Origin: CAUPWF01 sp964367905
GTDB lineage: Bacteria; Bacillota; Clostridia; Lachnospirales; Lachnospiraceae
Reading direction: 5' to 3'
DNA: 46,503 nucleotides
NCBI GenBank assembly: GCA_964367905.1
Contig: CAYIZP010000022.1
Span: forward strand, 1 to 46,503
Shown: positions 16,761 to 24,491 of the stretch, piece after piece
How the letters are laid out: each line of letters opens with the position of its first letter
Numbering within the stretch: the stretch's first letter is position 1
Program-made: the position numbers and the translations under genes
The notes under the pieces: generated by a model
Told to the model about the DNA's origin: nothing
The model's input: the letters and a program-made list of their open reading frames with translations, nothing else
The model's database searches: none

Positions 16761-18101
16761 ATGAAAAGACTTGCCATGGAAGAACTTGTGAAATGGAGCA
16801 AATCAAAATACAGAAAACCATTAATTTTAAAGGGTGTTCGTCAAGTAGGTAAAACTTGGTTACTAAAAGAGTTTGGTCGATTATATTATGAAAATGTGGC
16901 TTACTTTAACTTTGATGAAAATGTAGAATACAAACAGTTTTTTGAGGCTACAAAGGATATAAACCGTATTTTGCAAAATTTAATGCTTGCAAGTGGGCAA
17001 AAAATTACTCCCAAAAAAACATTAATAGTTTTTGATGAAGTACAAGACTGTCCAAATATAATTAATTCACTTAAATATTTTTGCGAAAATGGCAGTGAGT
17101 TTCACGTTGCTTGTGCTGGTTCGCTTTTAGGAATTGCCTTATCAAAACCATCATCGTTTCCGGTAGGCAAGGTAGATTTTATAGAGATACAACCTATGAC
17201 TTTTACGGAATTTTTACTTGCTAATGGTGACGAAAACTTAGTTACTTATCTTGACAGCGTTACAGACATTCAGCCTATTCCTGATGCATTTTTTAATCCC
17301 CTTTGCGAAAAATTAAAGATGTATTTTGTTACAGGTGGTATGCCTGAGCCTGTGCTAATGTGGTGCGAAGAACGTGATGTAGAAGCTATGCAAAAAGCGC
17401 TTACTAATATTATAGAGGCTTATGAGCGTGATTTTGGCAAACACCCAGACGTAACCCAGTTTCCTAAAATCTCAATGATATGGAAATCAGTACCCTCACA
17501 ACTTAGTCGTGAGAACAAAAAATTTATATATAAAGTCGTAAAAGAAGGTGCAAGGGCAAGAGAGTATGAAGATGCGCTACAATGGCTTTGCGATGCGAAT
17601 TTAGTGTACAAAATTTATCGCAGTTCTGCCCCAAGATTACCTATTTCAGCATATGATGATTTGTCGGCTTTTAAGCTATATTTATGCGATGTTGGACTTC
17701 TGCGGACCTTAGCGGGGCTTACGCCTACAGCTTTTGGTGAGCGTAATCGCCTGTTTACAGAGTTTAAAGGAGCTTTATCTGAAAACTATATTTTACAGTC
17801 GCTACGAACACAACTGTCTGTTATTCCGAGATATTGGTCACAAACAAATCCAAATTATGAAGTGGATTTTTTAATTCAATATGAAAACGACATTTTCCCT
17901 GTGGAAGTAAAAGCAGACACTAATATAAAAAGTAAGAGTTTACAGAAATATGAAGAAATATTTTCTGGCGAAACAAAACTTCGTATAAGGTTTTCACTTG
18001 CAAACTTAAAATTTGATAATGGGGTGTTGAATATCCCTCTTTTTATGGCAGATAGAGTGAAACAGGTAATAGAAATATCTAATAAAATGGCTACCACTTG
18101 A
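16761..18101 (+). CDS. AAA_14 / DUF4143 family ATP-binding protein
   Basis: This 446-residue protein starts MKRLAMEELVKW, as is usual in the family. It has Walker A GVRQVGKT (residues 25-32), Walker B LIVFDEVQDC near residue 95 and a sensor-like ACAGSLLGIAL, forming the AAA_14 domain. The C-terminal part (about 200-410) is DUF4143, ending with FPVEVKADTN of PD-(D/E)XK-like character. The length is complete. Its cellular role is not firmly known; relatives are numerous, patchily distributed and often near mobile or defence genes. The GAGGAG site is 12 bases from the ATG, rather far. It sits between two gene remnants, which suggests acquisition by transfer. Confidence 0.9.
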   Translation: MKRLAMEELVKWSKSKYRKPLILKGVRQVGKTWLLKEFGRLYYENVAYFNFDENVEYKQFFEATKDINRILQNLMLASGQKITPKKTLIVFDEVQDCPNIINSLKYFCENGSEFHVACAGSLLGIALSKPSSFPVGKVDFIEIQPMTFTEFLLANGDENLVTYLDSVTDIQPIPDAFFNPLCEKLKMYFVTGGMPEPVLMWCEERDVEAMQKALTNIIEAYERDFGKHPDVTQFPKISMIWKSVPSQLSRENKKFIYKVVKEGARAREYEDALQWLCDANLVYKIYRSSAPRLPISAYDDLSAFKLYLCDVGLLRTLAGLTPTAFGERNRLFTEFKGALSENYILQSLRTQLSVIPRYWSQTNPNYEVDFLIQYENDIFPVEVKADTNIKSKSLQKYEEIFSGETKLRIRFSLANLKFDNGVLNIPLFMADRVKQVIEISNKMATT

Positions 18102-18151
18102 CCACGCAAGACTTGTATATGGTGCTACATTCTTTGGGAAAACTTGTAAAA

Positions 18152-18928
18152 TCAAGTGTTTGTAAATTGGTTTTCTTTGTTATAAAGTGTTTTGTAGCCC
18201 AAGTTGAGGGATAGATACACAGAAAGTGAAACCACAGCTGCCAAGCAAATATTTATTGAAATCTGGTACAAAATTGCAGTTGTGGGAAGTTCACCAGATA
18301 AGATCTGCCCTGTCATCATACCAGGAAGGGACACGATTCCCATTCCCAACATAGAATTTATCGTTGGCAGAAGTGCTGTTTCTAAGGCGGTGTTTACAAA
18401 TGGTTTGAGGATGTTCTTTGGTTTTGCACTTTGGTTTAATAACACTTCTATTTGAAGTTTGGAATCTTTGATTTTTGTCATAAATGTTCTCACGCCGAGT
18501 GTGATTCCAGTCATTGCATTACCTATAATCATGCCACTGATTGGGATGGTATATTGTGGGTTAAATATATTTTCGCCAATGACAACGGTTATAAAGAATG
18601 TGATAATGACAATTGCCGATAAGCTTATGGATCCAGCGATAATCGCCTTGAATTTGTTGTTCAGCCCTTTGTTTACGGACAATATTCTATATACTGCAAA
18701 TATGCTCATTAGGATGACATAAGCGCATACAAGCATAGGCGAAGGATTATCAAAAATATAAGTTAGCACATATCCTGCAAGAGTAAGCTGGATTGTCATT
18801 CTTAAACTTGCGACAAGCAATAATTTGGTTTGATTTATCTTGCTTGCTTTCATTACGATTCCTACTATGATTAGCAATAAATAAATCAAACCAAAGTTCA
18901 ATATACTAATTTGTACAGCATCACTCAT
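18152..18928 (-). CDS. fetB: FetB-type (UPF0014) ABC transporter permease
   Basis: This 258-residue integral membrane protein has about six or seven hydrophobic segments and matches the UPF0014/FetB family: KLLLVASLRMTIQLTLAGY near the start, GMIIGNAMTGITLGVR in the middle and SLPGMMTGQILSG near residue 205. In E. coli FetAB exports iron and helps resist oxidative stress. In this organism the metal is inferred. Its start overlaps the end of the ATPase gene by 8 bases, so the two are translationally coupled. It converges with the AAA_14 gene. Confidence 0.88.
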   Translation of the reverse strand: MSDAVQISILNFGLIYLLLIIVGIVMKASKINQTKLLLVASLRMTIQLTLAGYVLTYIFDNPSPMLVCAYVILMSIFAVYRILSVNKGLNNKFKAIIAGSISLSAIVIITFFITVVIGENIFNPQYTIPISGMIIGNAMTGITLGVRTFMTKIKDSKLQIEVLLNQSAKPKNILKPFVNTALETALLPTINSMLGMGIVSLPGMMTGQILSGELPTTAILYQISINICLAAVVSLSVYLSLNLGYKTLYNKENQFTNT

Positions 18929-19547
18929 TGCTTTTTCCTCCAGTTAAATTCACTATATTTTCCGCAAACATTTCCGTTAGCTTGCTATCGTGACTAATTA
19001 TAATTAAAGTTAAATGATTCTCTTTCGCATAAGAAACGATATTCTCAAGCACTTTTACAGATAAGCTATAATCAAGAGCCGAGGTTGGCTCATCTAGCAT
19101 AATCGTTTCTGCTTTCATCGAAAGACAGATTGCAATATATACCCTTTGTTTTTCTCCACCTGAAAGGTTATCGCATGGTGTGTCCAGTGAAAAATTGGCT
19201 ACTGTGAGATTTAAAAAATATTTCATTTGTTCATCACTTAAACTAGGACATTCACAATAATTATAAAAAAGATTAAAATTTTCTTTTATTGTTCCACTAA
19301 ATAGAAATGTAGTTTGAGATATAAGCTTTACTTCTTTTCGTAGTTCAATACTATCTATCTCCGTGATACTCTGGTCTTTATAAAGGATCTCACCACTCGA
19401 AAAATTCTCCGTTCGGTTAAATAACTTTAAAAGAGTGCTTTTTCCGCAACCGCTATTTCCTGTTATGAAATTGACCTTCGATTTTAGAATATGAATATTG
19501 TCATAAAATATAAAGTCTTTGAAGACTAATTTTTTTGTTTTTAGCAT
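18921..19547 (-). CDS. fetA: FetA-type ABC transporter ATP-binding protein
   Basis: This 208-residue ATPase has Walker A GNSGCGKST (30-38), a Q-loop in LISQTTFLF, signature LSGGEKQR, Walker B TIMLDEPTSALD and switch His in IISHD. It is a compact single-domain ABC subunit, paired with the FetB-type permease gene it overlaps, and together they likely export metal ions. The gene is divergent from a PadR regulator gene across a 106-base spacer with palindromes, so repression by PadR is likely. Confidence 0.88.
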   Translation of the reverse strand: MLKTKKLVFKDFIFYDNIHILKSKVNFITGNSGCGKSTLLKLFNRTENFSSGEILYKDQSITEIDSIELRKEVKLISQTTFLFSGTIKENFNLFYNYCECPSLSDEQMKYFLNLTVANFSLDTPCDNLSGGEKQRVYIAICLSMKAETIMLDEPTSALDYSLSVKVLENIVSYAKENHLTLIIISHDSKLTEMFAENIVNLTGGKSNE

Positions 19548-19556
19548 GTTTTCTCC

Positions 19557-19585
19557 TTGCGTTCTTAGTTATTTCATTGTATAAT
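19557..19585 (+). promoter_or_regulatory. Promoter of the padR-like gene
   Basis: TTGCGT (19557-19562) and TATAAT (19580-19585) are separated by 17 bases. The expected start point, about 19592, falls inside the inverted repeat at 19586-19610, so a bound repressor would block initiation. Confidence 0.65.
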
Positions 19586-19633
19586 TTCGTTATCGAACAT
19601 GGATAACGAATATTGATATCGTATTTCGATAAT
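19586..19633. promoter_or_regulatory. Probable PadR operators in the fetA-padR divergent spacer
   Basis: A perfect 9-bp inverted repeat, TTCGTTATC/GATAACGAA (19586-19594 with 19602-19610), has a 7-base centre. A second related site, ATCG-N5-CGAT within 19617-19631, lies just downstream. Read on the minus strand it begins TTATCGAAATACGATA, resembling TTATCGAACATGGATA of the first. Two related sites between divergent genes fit autoregulation plus control of the exporter. The site assignment is inference. Confidence 0.6.
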
Positions 19634-19653
19634 AAAACAATAGCATAGGGAGA

Positions 19654-19962
19654 ATGAAAATGCAAGACCCAATTTTAAGAAAATTATTTCTAGGATTTAT
19701 CCAAGTACATATACTGCATCACGCAAAAAAAGAGCCTGTATATGGTTCCTTTATGATTGAGGAATTAAAATCCCACGGATATGAAATTAGCCCGGGGACA
19801 CTTTATCCAATTTTTCACAACTTAGAAAAAGCAGAGCTGTTGACGGTAGAAAGTCAAACGGTCGATGGCAAGGTTCGAAAATATTATTCTACTACAAAAA
19901 AAGGAGAAACAGTGTTAGTAGAAGCTAAAAAGAAGATAAAAGAGTTGACTCATGAATTATAA
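19654..19962 (+). CDS. PadR-family transcriptional regulator
   Basis: This 102-residue winged-helix protein has the PadR N-terminal domain: LGFIQVHILHHAKKEPVYGSF, then SPGTLYPIFHNLEKAELL as recognition helix and turn, then the wing with GKVRKYYSTTKKG. It belongs to the short PadR subfamily (s1-like) with one C-terminal helix, KKKIKELTHEL. GGGAGAATG precedes the start. It is divergent from fetAB, so the transporter operon is its probable target. The inducer is unknown. Confidence 0.88.
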   Translation: MKMQDPILRKLFLGFIQVHILHHAKKEPVYGSFMIEELKSHGYEISPGTLYPIFHNLEKAELLTVESQTVDGKVRKYYSTTKKGETVLVEAKKKIKELTHEL

Positions 19963-20029
19963 ATATTTTACTGCAAAACTCACTTTTAATTAAGTGGAGA
20001 TAACTATAGAAAACTTTTGATAAAAAGCG

Positions 20030-20035
20030 TATAAT
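20030..20035 (+). promoter_or_regulatory. -10-like TATAAT upstream of a gene remnant
   Basis: TATAAT at 20030-20035 has a weak TAGAAA 17 bases upstream. It lies 42 bases before the start of the second broken ATPase remnant and may still drive a short transcript. Confidence 0.3.
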
Positions 20036-20077
20036 ATTGCAATTATTAGCGAGTATCGACGCCATGGAGAGGTTTTA

Positions 20078-20432
20078 ATGAGCGATAAGCTTACCCGAGA
20101 AGAAGAGCGCCAGTATCGGCGGATTCAAGAAGGGAAGGCAGGGAATCAGGAACTAATCGGGTCGGTAGCGTTTCTCTCCAAGTGTTTGCAAAAGGTTCAC
20201 GATAAAAAGGTCATCATCCTAATAGATGCAATACGATGTGCCTCTTGAGAATGCATATTTCCGTGGGTTCTATCAGGAGATGATTGATTTCGCTGGTGCA
20301 CTGAGGGATGCGGTGAACCAGATCAAGGAACGAAGATACATCGAAGGACTAAAAGCTAAAGGCTATGAGAATGTCGTTACATATGGAATTGCATTTTGTA
20401 GGAAGAAATGCAAGATAGGGAGATATAAATAG
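20078..20432 (+). pseudogene. Second broken AAA-ATPase-like / DUF1703 gene remnant
   Basis: An ATG at 20078 with GGAGAGG upstream opens a frame reading MSDKLTREEERQYRRIQE, then LIGSVAFLSKCL, then VIILID, and stops at 20246-20248. In the shifted frame the text continues YDVPLENAYFRGFYQEMIDF. One extra base around 20228-20229 therefore splits the IDEYD Walker B motif. After MIDF the sequence jumps straight to the C-terminal nuclease tail (ALRDAVNQIKERRY to YGIAFCRKKCKI), so the region between is deleted. The pieces present here are those missing from the remnant at 15820. Confidence 0.8.
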
Positions 20433-20434
20433 AG

Positions 20435-20477
20435 AAGAGTCTAGTCAGGAGAATCAATTTCTTGGCAAGGCTCTTTT
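20435..20477 (+). terminator. Rho-independent terminator of the ATPase remnant
   Basis: A long imperfect stem begins AAGAGTCT at 20435 and pairs with GGCTCTT ending near 20475. It contains several G-U pairs and is followed by TTTTT. It begins just after the remnant's stop. Confidence 0.65.
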
Positions 20478-20580
20478 TTATAAGTTGTTTTATATATTAA
20501 ACTTCGAAACTCGAAATAAAAATGAATAATAACGTATGTTTGGCACGCTTTTAGATATGTAGACTTATCGAAAATGGCAG

Positions 20581-20586
20581 TATAAT
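20581..20586 (+). promoter_or_regulatory. -10 element upstream of the nucleotidyltransferase gene
   Basis: TATAAT at 20581-20586 lies 37 bases before the start codon. The best partner, TGTAGA at 20558-20563 with 17-base spacing, is weak, so an activator may help. The AraC regulator encoded in the same cluster is a candidate. Confidence 0.45.
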
Positions 20587-20623
20587 AGATGAAAAGATAT
20601 AAAATAGTAAAGGAGAGTAATGT

Positions 20624-21508
20624 ATGACCTTATTAATTTTAGCTGCAGGGCTAGGAAGTCGCTATGGTGGTTTGAAACAGTTGGATGGGGTTGGTCCAAA
20701 TGGTGAGCTCTTGATTGAATATGCTATCTACGATGCGATTCAAGTTGGATTTACCAAAGTGGTGTGTGTCATCAAGAAGGAAAATGAGGAAGATTTTGAA
20801 GAAAAGATATCGAAAAAGATACGTAGGTATGTGGAGATAGAATATGCATACCAAGACATTTCAAATGTGTCAGAAGAGTACAAGGAGACAATCGCTGAAC
20901 GTACCAAACCATTGGGAACAGGACATGCAATTCTTTGTGCAAAGGAACAGATTGGGGAATCTCCATTTGCAGTGATTAATGCGGATGATTTCTATTCCAG
21001 AGATGCTTTTCAGAAATTATATACCTATATGGATGGGCATGATGATTACTGTTTGTCTGCATTTGAAGTTCAGAATACGGTATCGGATAATGGAACGGTG
21101 TCGCGTGGAGTATGTGAGCCTAATGCAGAAGGATATCTCGTTTCTATTTTAGAACATGAGAAGATTGATTCGAATTACTATAATCATTCTGAGCCTATGA
21201 GACAATTGACCGCAGAGACTCTTGTATCGATGAATTGCTGGGGATTTACTTCGGATGTATTTGAAGTGTTTGAACAAAGTTTTGTGAAGTTCCTAGAGAA
21301 AAACAAGGCTGATTTAAGCAAGTGTGAGTTCTTCCTTACCTATCCGATTAGTGAGGTGATCGAACAAAAGACAAAACAGATCAAAGTACTAAGAACGAAT
21401 GCCATCTGGTATGGTGTAACTTATCAAGAAGACAAGGCGGCTGTTATGGAAGCCCTTGCGAAAATGACACAGGATGGAATCTATCCAGAAAGGTTGTGGG
21501 AGAAATGA
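20624..21508 (+). CDS. Sugar-1-phosphate nucleotidyltransferase
   Basis: This 294-residue enzyme has a Rossmann-like nucleotidyltransferase fold: N-terminal LILAAGLGSRYGGLKQLDGV (nucleotide-binding loop), PLGTGHAILCAKEQI and the metal-binding AVINADDFY. It should join a sugar 1-phosphate to an NTP, making a nucleotide sugar. Because the next gene encodes a NahK-like HexNAc 1-kinase and overlaps by 4 bases, HexNAc 1-phosphate plus UTP giving a UDP-HexNAc is a reasonable guess. That is inference from context. The start is supported by AAAGGAGAG at 20610-20618. Confidence 0.85.
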   Translation: MTLLILAAGLGSRYGGLKQLDGVGPNGELLIEYAIYDAIQVGFTKVVCVIKKENEEDFEEKISKKIRRYVEIEYAYQDISNVSEEYKETIAERTKPLGTGHAILCAKEQIGESPFAVINADDFYSRDAFQKLYTYMDGHDDYCLSAFEVQNTVSDNGTVSRGVCEPNAEGYLVSILEHEKIDSNYYNHSEPMRQLTAETLVSMNCWGFTSDVFEVFEQSFVKFLEKNKADLSKCEFFLTYPISEVIEQKTKQIKVLRTNAIWYGVTYQEDKAAVMEALAKMTQDGIYPERLWEK

Positions 21509-22611
21509 ATTTAACAGAAATTAAAAAAATTACAGATCAATTTGAGATTGAGGGGACTTTGATATACGGGGAGCCTTTTGGACATGGACATATTAATACG
21601 ACATATATGTTGTGCTTTATCTTCGAGGCACAGCCAACAGCACGTTATATTATGCAGAAGGTGAATACCAGTATCTTCTTAGATTACAAGGGGCTCATCA
21701 GCAATATCTATCTTGTGACAGAGTATCTGAAGAAGAAGGTTATAGCAGACGGAGGAGATCCACTTCGTGAAACATTGACTTTGATTCCGACGAGAGATGG
21801 AGAGCATTACCTAGAGTATGAAAATGAAGTTTATAGAATCTATCATTTTATCGAGGATGCTACTTGCTACCAAGCAGCGACTCCAGAACTATTCTATGAA
21901 TCTGCTAGAGCATTTGGAAAATTCGCTAGACAATTAGATGGTTTTGATGCTACATTATTAATAGATGGAATTCCAAAATTCCACGATACAAAGAATCGCT
22001 ACAAGAACTTTATGGCGAGCGTAGAACGAGATGCAAAACAGCGAGCAGATTTCGTGCAAGAGGAAATTGATTTTGTGAAGCAACGAGAAGGTTTCTGCTC
22101 CATTGTCTTGGATGAAATCGCAAATGGGAGCATTCCGCTTCGTGTGTGTCATAATGACACGAAACTCAACAATGTTATGATTGATAACGAGACCAATACA
22201 GGTGTTTGTGTCATTGATTTAGATACGGTGATGCAAGGATCTCTGTTATATGATTTTGGAGACAGCATTCGATTTGGAGCAAGTTCAGCACTCGAGGACG
22301 AAGAAGATTTGGACAAGGTGTACTGTGATATAGAGAAGTACGATCTCTATGTGAAAGGTTTCTTGGAAGAGTGTGGTTCTATCCTCAGTGACAAAGAATT
22401 TGAATTGCTCACTCAAGGCGGAGGAATCTTGATGACATTTGAGTGTGGGATGCGCTTCTTAACAGATTACCTAGATGGCGATGTCTACTTCAAGACTCAC
22501 AAGCCAAATCATAATTTGATCAGAGCGAGAAACCAATTCAAATTAGTCGCTGACATGGAAGCTAAACTATCAGAACTAATTGAGATTAATCATAAATATC
22601 ATACAAAATAA
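21505..22611 (+). CDS. nahK: NahK-like N-acetylhexosamine 1-kinase (APH-fold phosphotransferase)
   Basis: This 368-residue kinase has the aminoglycoside-phosphotransferase fold: GEPFGHGHINTTY as the Gly-rich loop near residue 20, the catalytic loop VCHNDTKLNNVMID, and the metal-binding VIDLDTVMQG. This combination and length are typical of N-acetylhexosamine 1-kinase, which phosphorylates GlcNAc or GalNAc at C1 in the lacto-N-biose/galacto-N-biose pathway. The ATG overlaps the nucleotidyltransferase stop (ATGA). A GTG at 21496 is an alternative start. The pathway's usual GH112 phosphorylase and galT/galE are not in this window. Confidence 0.8.
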   Translation: MNLTEIKKITDQFEIEGTLIYGEPFGHGHINTTYMLCFIFEAQPTARYIMQKVNTSIFLDYKGLISNIYLVTEYLKKKVIADGGDPLRETLTLIPTRDGEHYLEYENEVYRIYHFIEDATCYQAATPELFYESARAFGKFARQLDGFDATLLIDGIPKFHDTKNRYKNFMASVERDAKQRADFVQEEIDFVKQREGFCSIVLDEIANGSIPLRVCHNDTKLNNVMIDNETNTGVCVIDLDTVMQGSLLYDFGDSIRFGASSALEDEEDLDKVYCDIEKYDLYVKGFLEECGSILSDKEFELLTQGGGILMTFECGMRFLTDYLDGDVYFKTHKPNHNLIRARNQFKLVADMEAKLSELIEINHKYHTK

Positions 22612-22629
22612 TAATAAAAGGTGATGTCC

Positions 22630-23517
22630 ATGGAACAACCAGTTTTTATTAGCAAAAAATGTAATAATATCATAAATGTTACGTCTATCGTAACACTTCA
22701 CTACTTTGAATTCCCGAATGACTATGAATTTGAAGGGGAGTCCCATGCCTTTTGGGAATTACTCTATGTGGATAAGGGATCCTTTCTTGTGACTTCAGAT
22801 GGACGAGAACATGTATTGAAGCAGGGGGAGGCAATCTTCCATAAGCCAGATGAATTTCATACGAACAAGGCATACAATCACACGAGTGCGAATGTATTTG
22901 TCATTACCTTTGTCTGCAATTCAAGAGCGATGAAATTCTTTCGAAATAAGGTAGTGACACTTTCATCAAGCTACAAGAAACTGATTGCGAACATCATCGA
23001 AATGAGCAGAAGCACTTACGATATTACATTTAATGATATCAATGCAAGAGAGCTGGTATTTTGTGAGAATAGTATCATTGGTGGACAGCAATTAATTCGA
23101 TTGTACTTAGAGCAGTTTCTGGTTATGCAGTTGCAAGAGAATACAACCCTTCCAAATAAAAGCGTGTATGAGAGCATGGACGTATTTGATGATGTGGTTG
23201 TAAATCAAATTATTTCTATATTAAAAGAACATATATATACGACCATAACGATTGAAGAGATTTGCCAGAAGTTGAATTATAGTAAAACATACTTGTCTAT
23301 TTTTTTCAAAAATAAGACAGGGAAGAGTATCATAGAATATTATAGATATTTGAAAGTAAAAGAAGCGAAAGTCTTGCTAAGAAGTGGAAATTACAATGTG
23401 TCTCAAGTTTCAGCAGCACTGAGTTTTGCTAATCCATATTACTTCTCAAATGTATTTAAAACGATTACGAAGATGTCCCCACGGGAGTATATGCGAACGG
23501 TAGAGGGGAATCGATAG
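22630..23517 (+). CDS. AraC-family transcriptional regulator
   Basis: This 295-residue regulator has an N-terminal cupin-like sensing domain (about 20-110; HAFWELLYVDKGSF and LKQGEAIFHKPDEFH) and a C-terminal pair of helix-turn-helix motifs (about 195-292; TIEEICQKLNYSKTYLSIFF and FANPYYFSNVFKTITKMSP). AAAGGTGAT at about 22617 favours the ATG at 22630 over GTG 22621 or ATG 22624. It sits between the HexNAc kinase and nagB and probably activates this amino-sugar cluster on sensing a sugar. Confidence 0.9.
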   Translation: MEQPVFISKKCNNIINVTSIVTLHYFEFPNDYEFEGESHAFWELLYVDKGSFLVTSDGREHVLKQGEAIFHKPDEFHTNKAYNHTSANVFVITFVCNSRAMKFFRNKVVTLSSSYKKLIANIIEMSRSTYDITFNDINARELVFCENSIIGGQQLIRLYLEQFLVMQLQENTTLPNKSVYESMDVFDDVVVNQIISILKEHIYTTITIEEICQKLNYSKTYLSIFFKNKTGKSIIEYYRYLKVKEAKVLLRSGNYNVSQVSAALSFANPYYFSNVFKTITKMSPREYMRTVEGNR

Positions 23518-23533
23518 AGAGGAAACGAAGAAT

Positions 23534-24253
23534 ATGAAGATAATTAAAGCCAAAAATTATGAGGATTTAAGCAGAAAAACAGCAAATATTGTTTCTGCAC
23601 AGGTTATTTTGAAACCAAAGAGTGTATTGGGTCTTGCAACAGGATCTTCACCAATTGGAACATACAAGCAACTTATTGATTGGTATCACAAAGATGACAT
23701 CGATTTTTCGGGTGTGACTACAGTAAACTTAGATGAATATGTAGGACTACCAGAAGGGCATGATCAAAGTTATCGATATTATATGGAGGAGAACTTCTTT
23801 AAGCATGTGAATCTATCGCCAGAACAAACGAACCTTCCAAATGGAAATGCTAAGGATATGGATGCAGAATGTGAACGATACGATGAATTGATTAGCGATT
23901 TGGGCGGAATCGATATTCAATTGCTGGGCATTGGTCATAATGGACATATCGGATTCAATGAACCAGATCCAGCTTTTGAGAAGATGACCCATGTAGTTAC
24001 ATTAGGAGAAAGTACGATTCAAGCCAATGCTAGGTTCTTTGATAGTGTAGATGACGTTCCGAAGCAAGCAATCTCTATGGGGATTCGGGCAATTATGCAA
24101 GCTCGAAAAATCATATTAATTGTAAATGGAAACGATAAATATGATATTCTAAAGGAAGCATTAACGGGACCTATTACACCGAAAGTTCCAGCTTCGGTAT
24201 TGCAATTGCATGCAGATTTAACAGTGATATACTGTTGTGATAAAGAACTTTAG
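23534..24253 (+). CDS. nagB: Glucosamine-6-phosphate deaminase
   Basis: This 239-residue enzyme converts glucosamine 6-phosphate to fructose 6-phosphate and ammonia, feeding amino sugars into glycolysis. Family signatures are LGLATGSSPIGTYKQL (phosphate loop), VNLDEYVGL with the catalytic Asp, and GIGHNGHIGFNEP with catalytic Asn/Asp-region, His and Glu. The length fits the short Gram-positive NagB. It lies 16 bases after the AraC gene in the same direction and ends at a strong terminator, closing the amino-sugar cluster. No NagA deacetylase is nearby. Confidence 0.96.
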   Translation: MKIIKAKNYEDLSRKTANIVSAQVILKPKSVLGLATGSSPIGTYKQLIDWYHKDDIDFSGVTTVNLDEYVGLPEGHDQSYRYYMEENFFKHVNLSPEQTNLPNGNAKDMDAECERYDELISDLGGIDIQLLGIGHNGHIGFNEPDPAFEKMTHVVTLGESTIQANARFFDSVDDVPKQAISMGIRAIMQARKIILIVNGNDKYDILKEALTGPITPKVPASVLQLHADLTVIYCCDKEL

Positions 24254-24255
24254 AT

Positions 24256-24298
24256 AAGGATTAAAAGAGGGCTAAGCATAGTCCTCTTTTTAATCCTT
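24256..24298 (+). terminator. Rho-independent terminator after nagB
   Basis: AAGGATTAAAAGAGG (24256-24270) pairs with CCTCTTTTTAATCCTT (24283-24298), with one bulged T and a 12-base loop. It begins 2 bases after the nagB stop. Confidence 0.85.
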
Positions 24299-24335
24299 AC
24301 CCGAGTTGAAAATGAAGGATATAAAATCGAAAATT

Positions 24336-24389
24336 ATATGCAATATATTTAGTAAAATATATATTTTGTTTACTAAATATATTGCATAT
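24336..24389. promoter_or_regulatory. Perfect 21-bp AT-rich inverted repeat upstream of the second transporter operon
   Basis: Positions 24336-24356 and 24369-24389 are exact reverse complements, separated by 12 bases. Each arm carries TTTAGTAAA or its complement and GCAATATAT. It begins 38 bases after the nagB terminator and ends 45 bases before the -35 at 24434. It does not look like a terminator, as no T run follows. A dimeric or tetrameric regulator site or a cruciform is more likely. Confidence 0.6.
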
Positions 24390-24433
24390 TTTCATTAAAT
24401 AAAGCGATAACAAGAAAATATAAATAGAGTTCA

Positions 24434-24462
24434 TTCCAATGGGGTAATCCTATGAGTATAAT
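24434..24462 (+). promoter_or_regulatory. Promoter of the second CUT1 operon
   Basis: TTCCAA (24434-24439) and TATAAT (24457-24462) are 17 bases apart. Upstream of the -10 is GGGGTAATCCTATGAG, which resembles GAGGTAAAATCTATGAG of the 46-bp element at 169. This promoter may therefore be a diverged member of the same class. It is 30 bases from the start codon. Confidence 0.6.
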
Positions 24463-24491
24463 GAGAAAAAATATATAGGAGGAAGAGAGAA

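Noticed and set aside
20540..20560. TGGCACG followed by T-rich DNA, like a sigma-54 -24 box
   Set aside because: The required -12 TTGCA-type box at the right distance is missing, and a TATAAT at 20581 explains the promoter better.
24336..24389. The 21-bp inverted repeat as a transposon end or terminator
   Set aside because: No transposase, target duplication or T run accompanies it, so an operator is the better reading.
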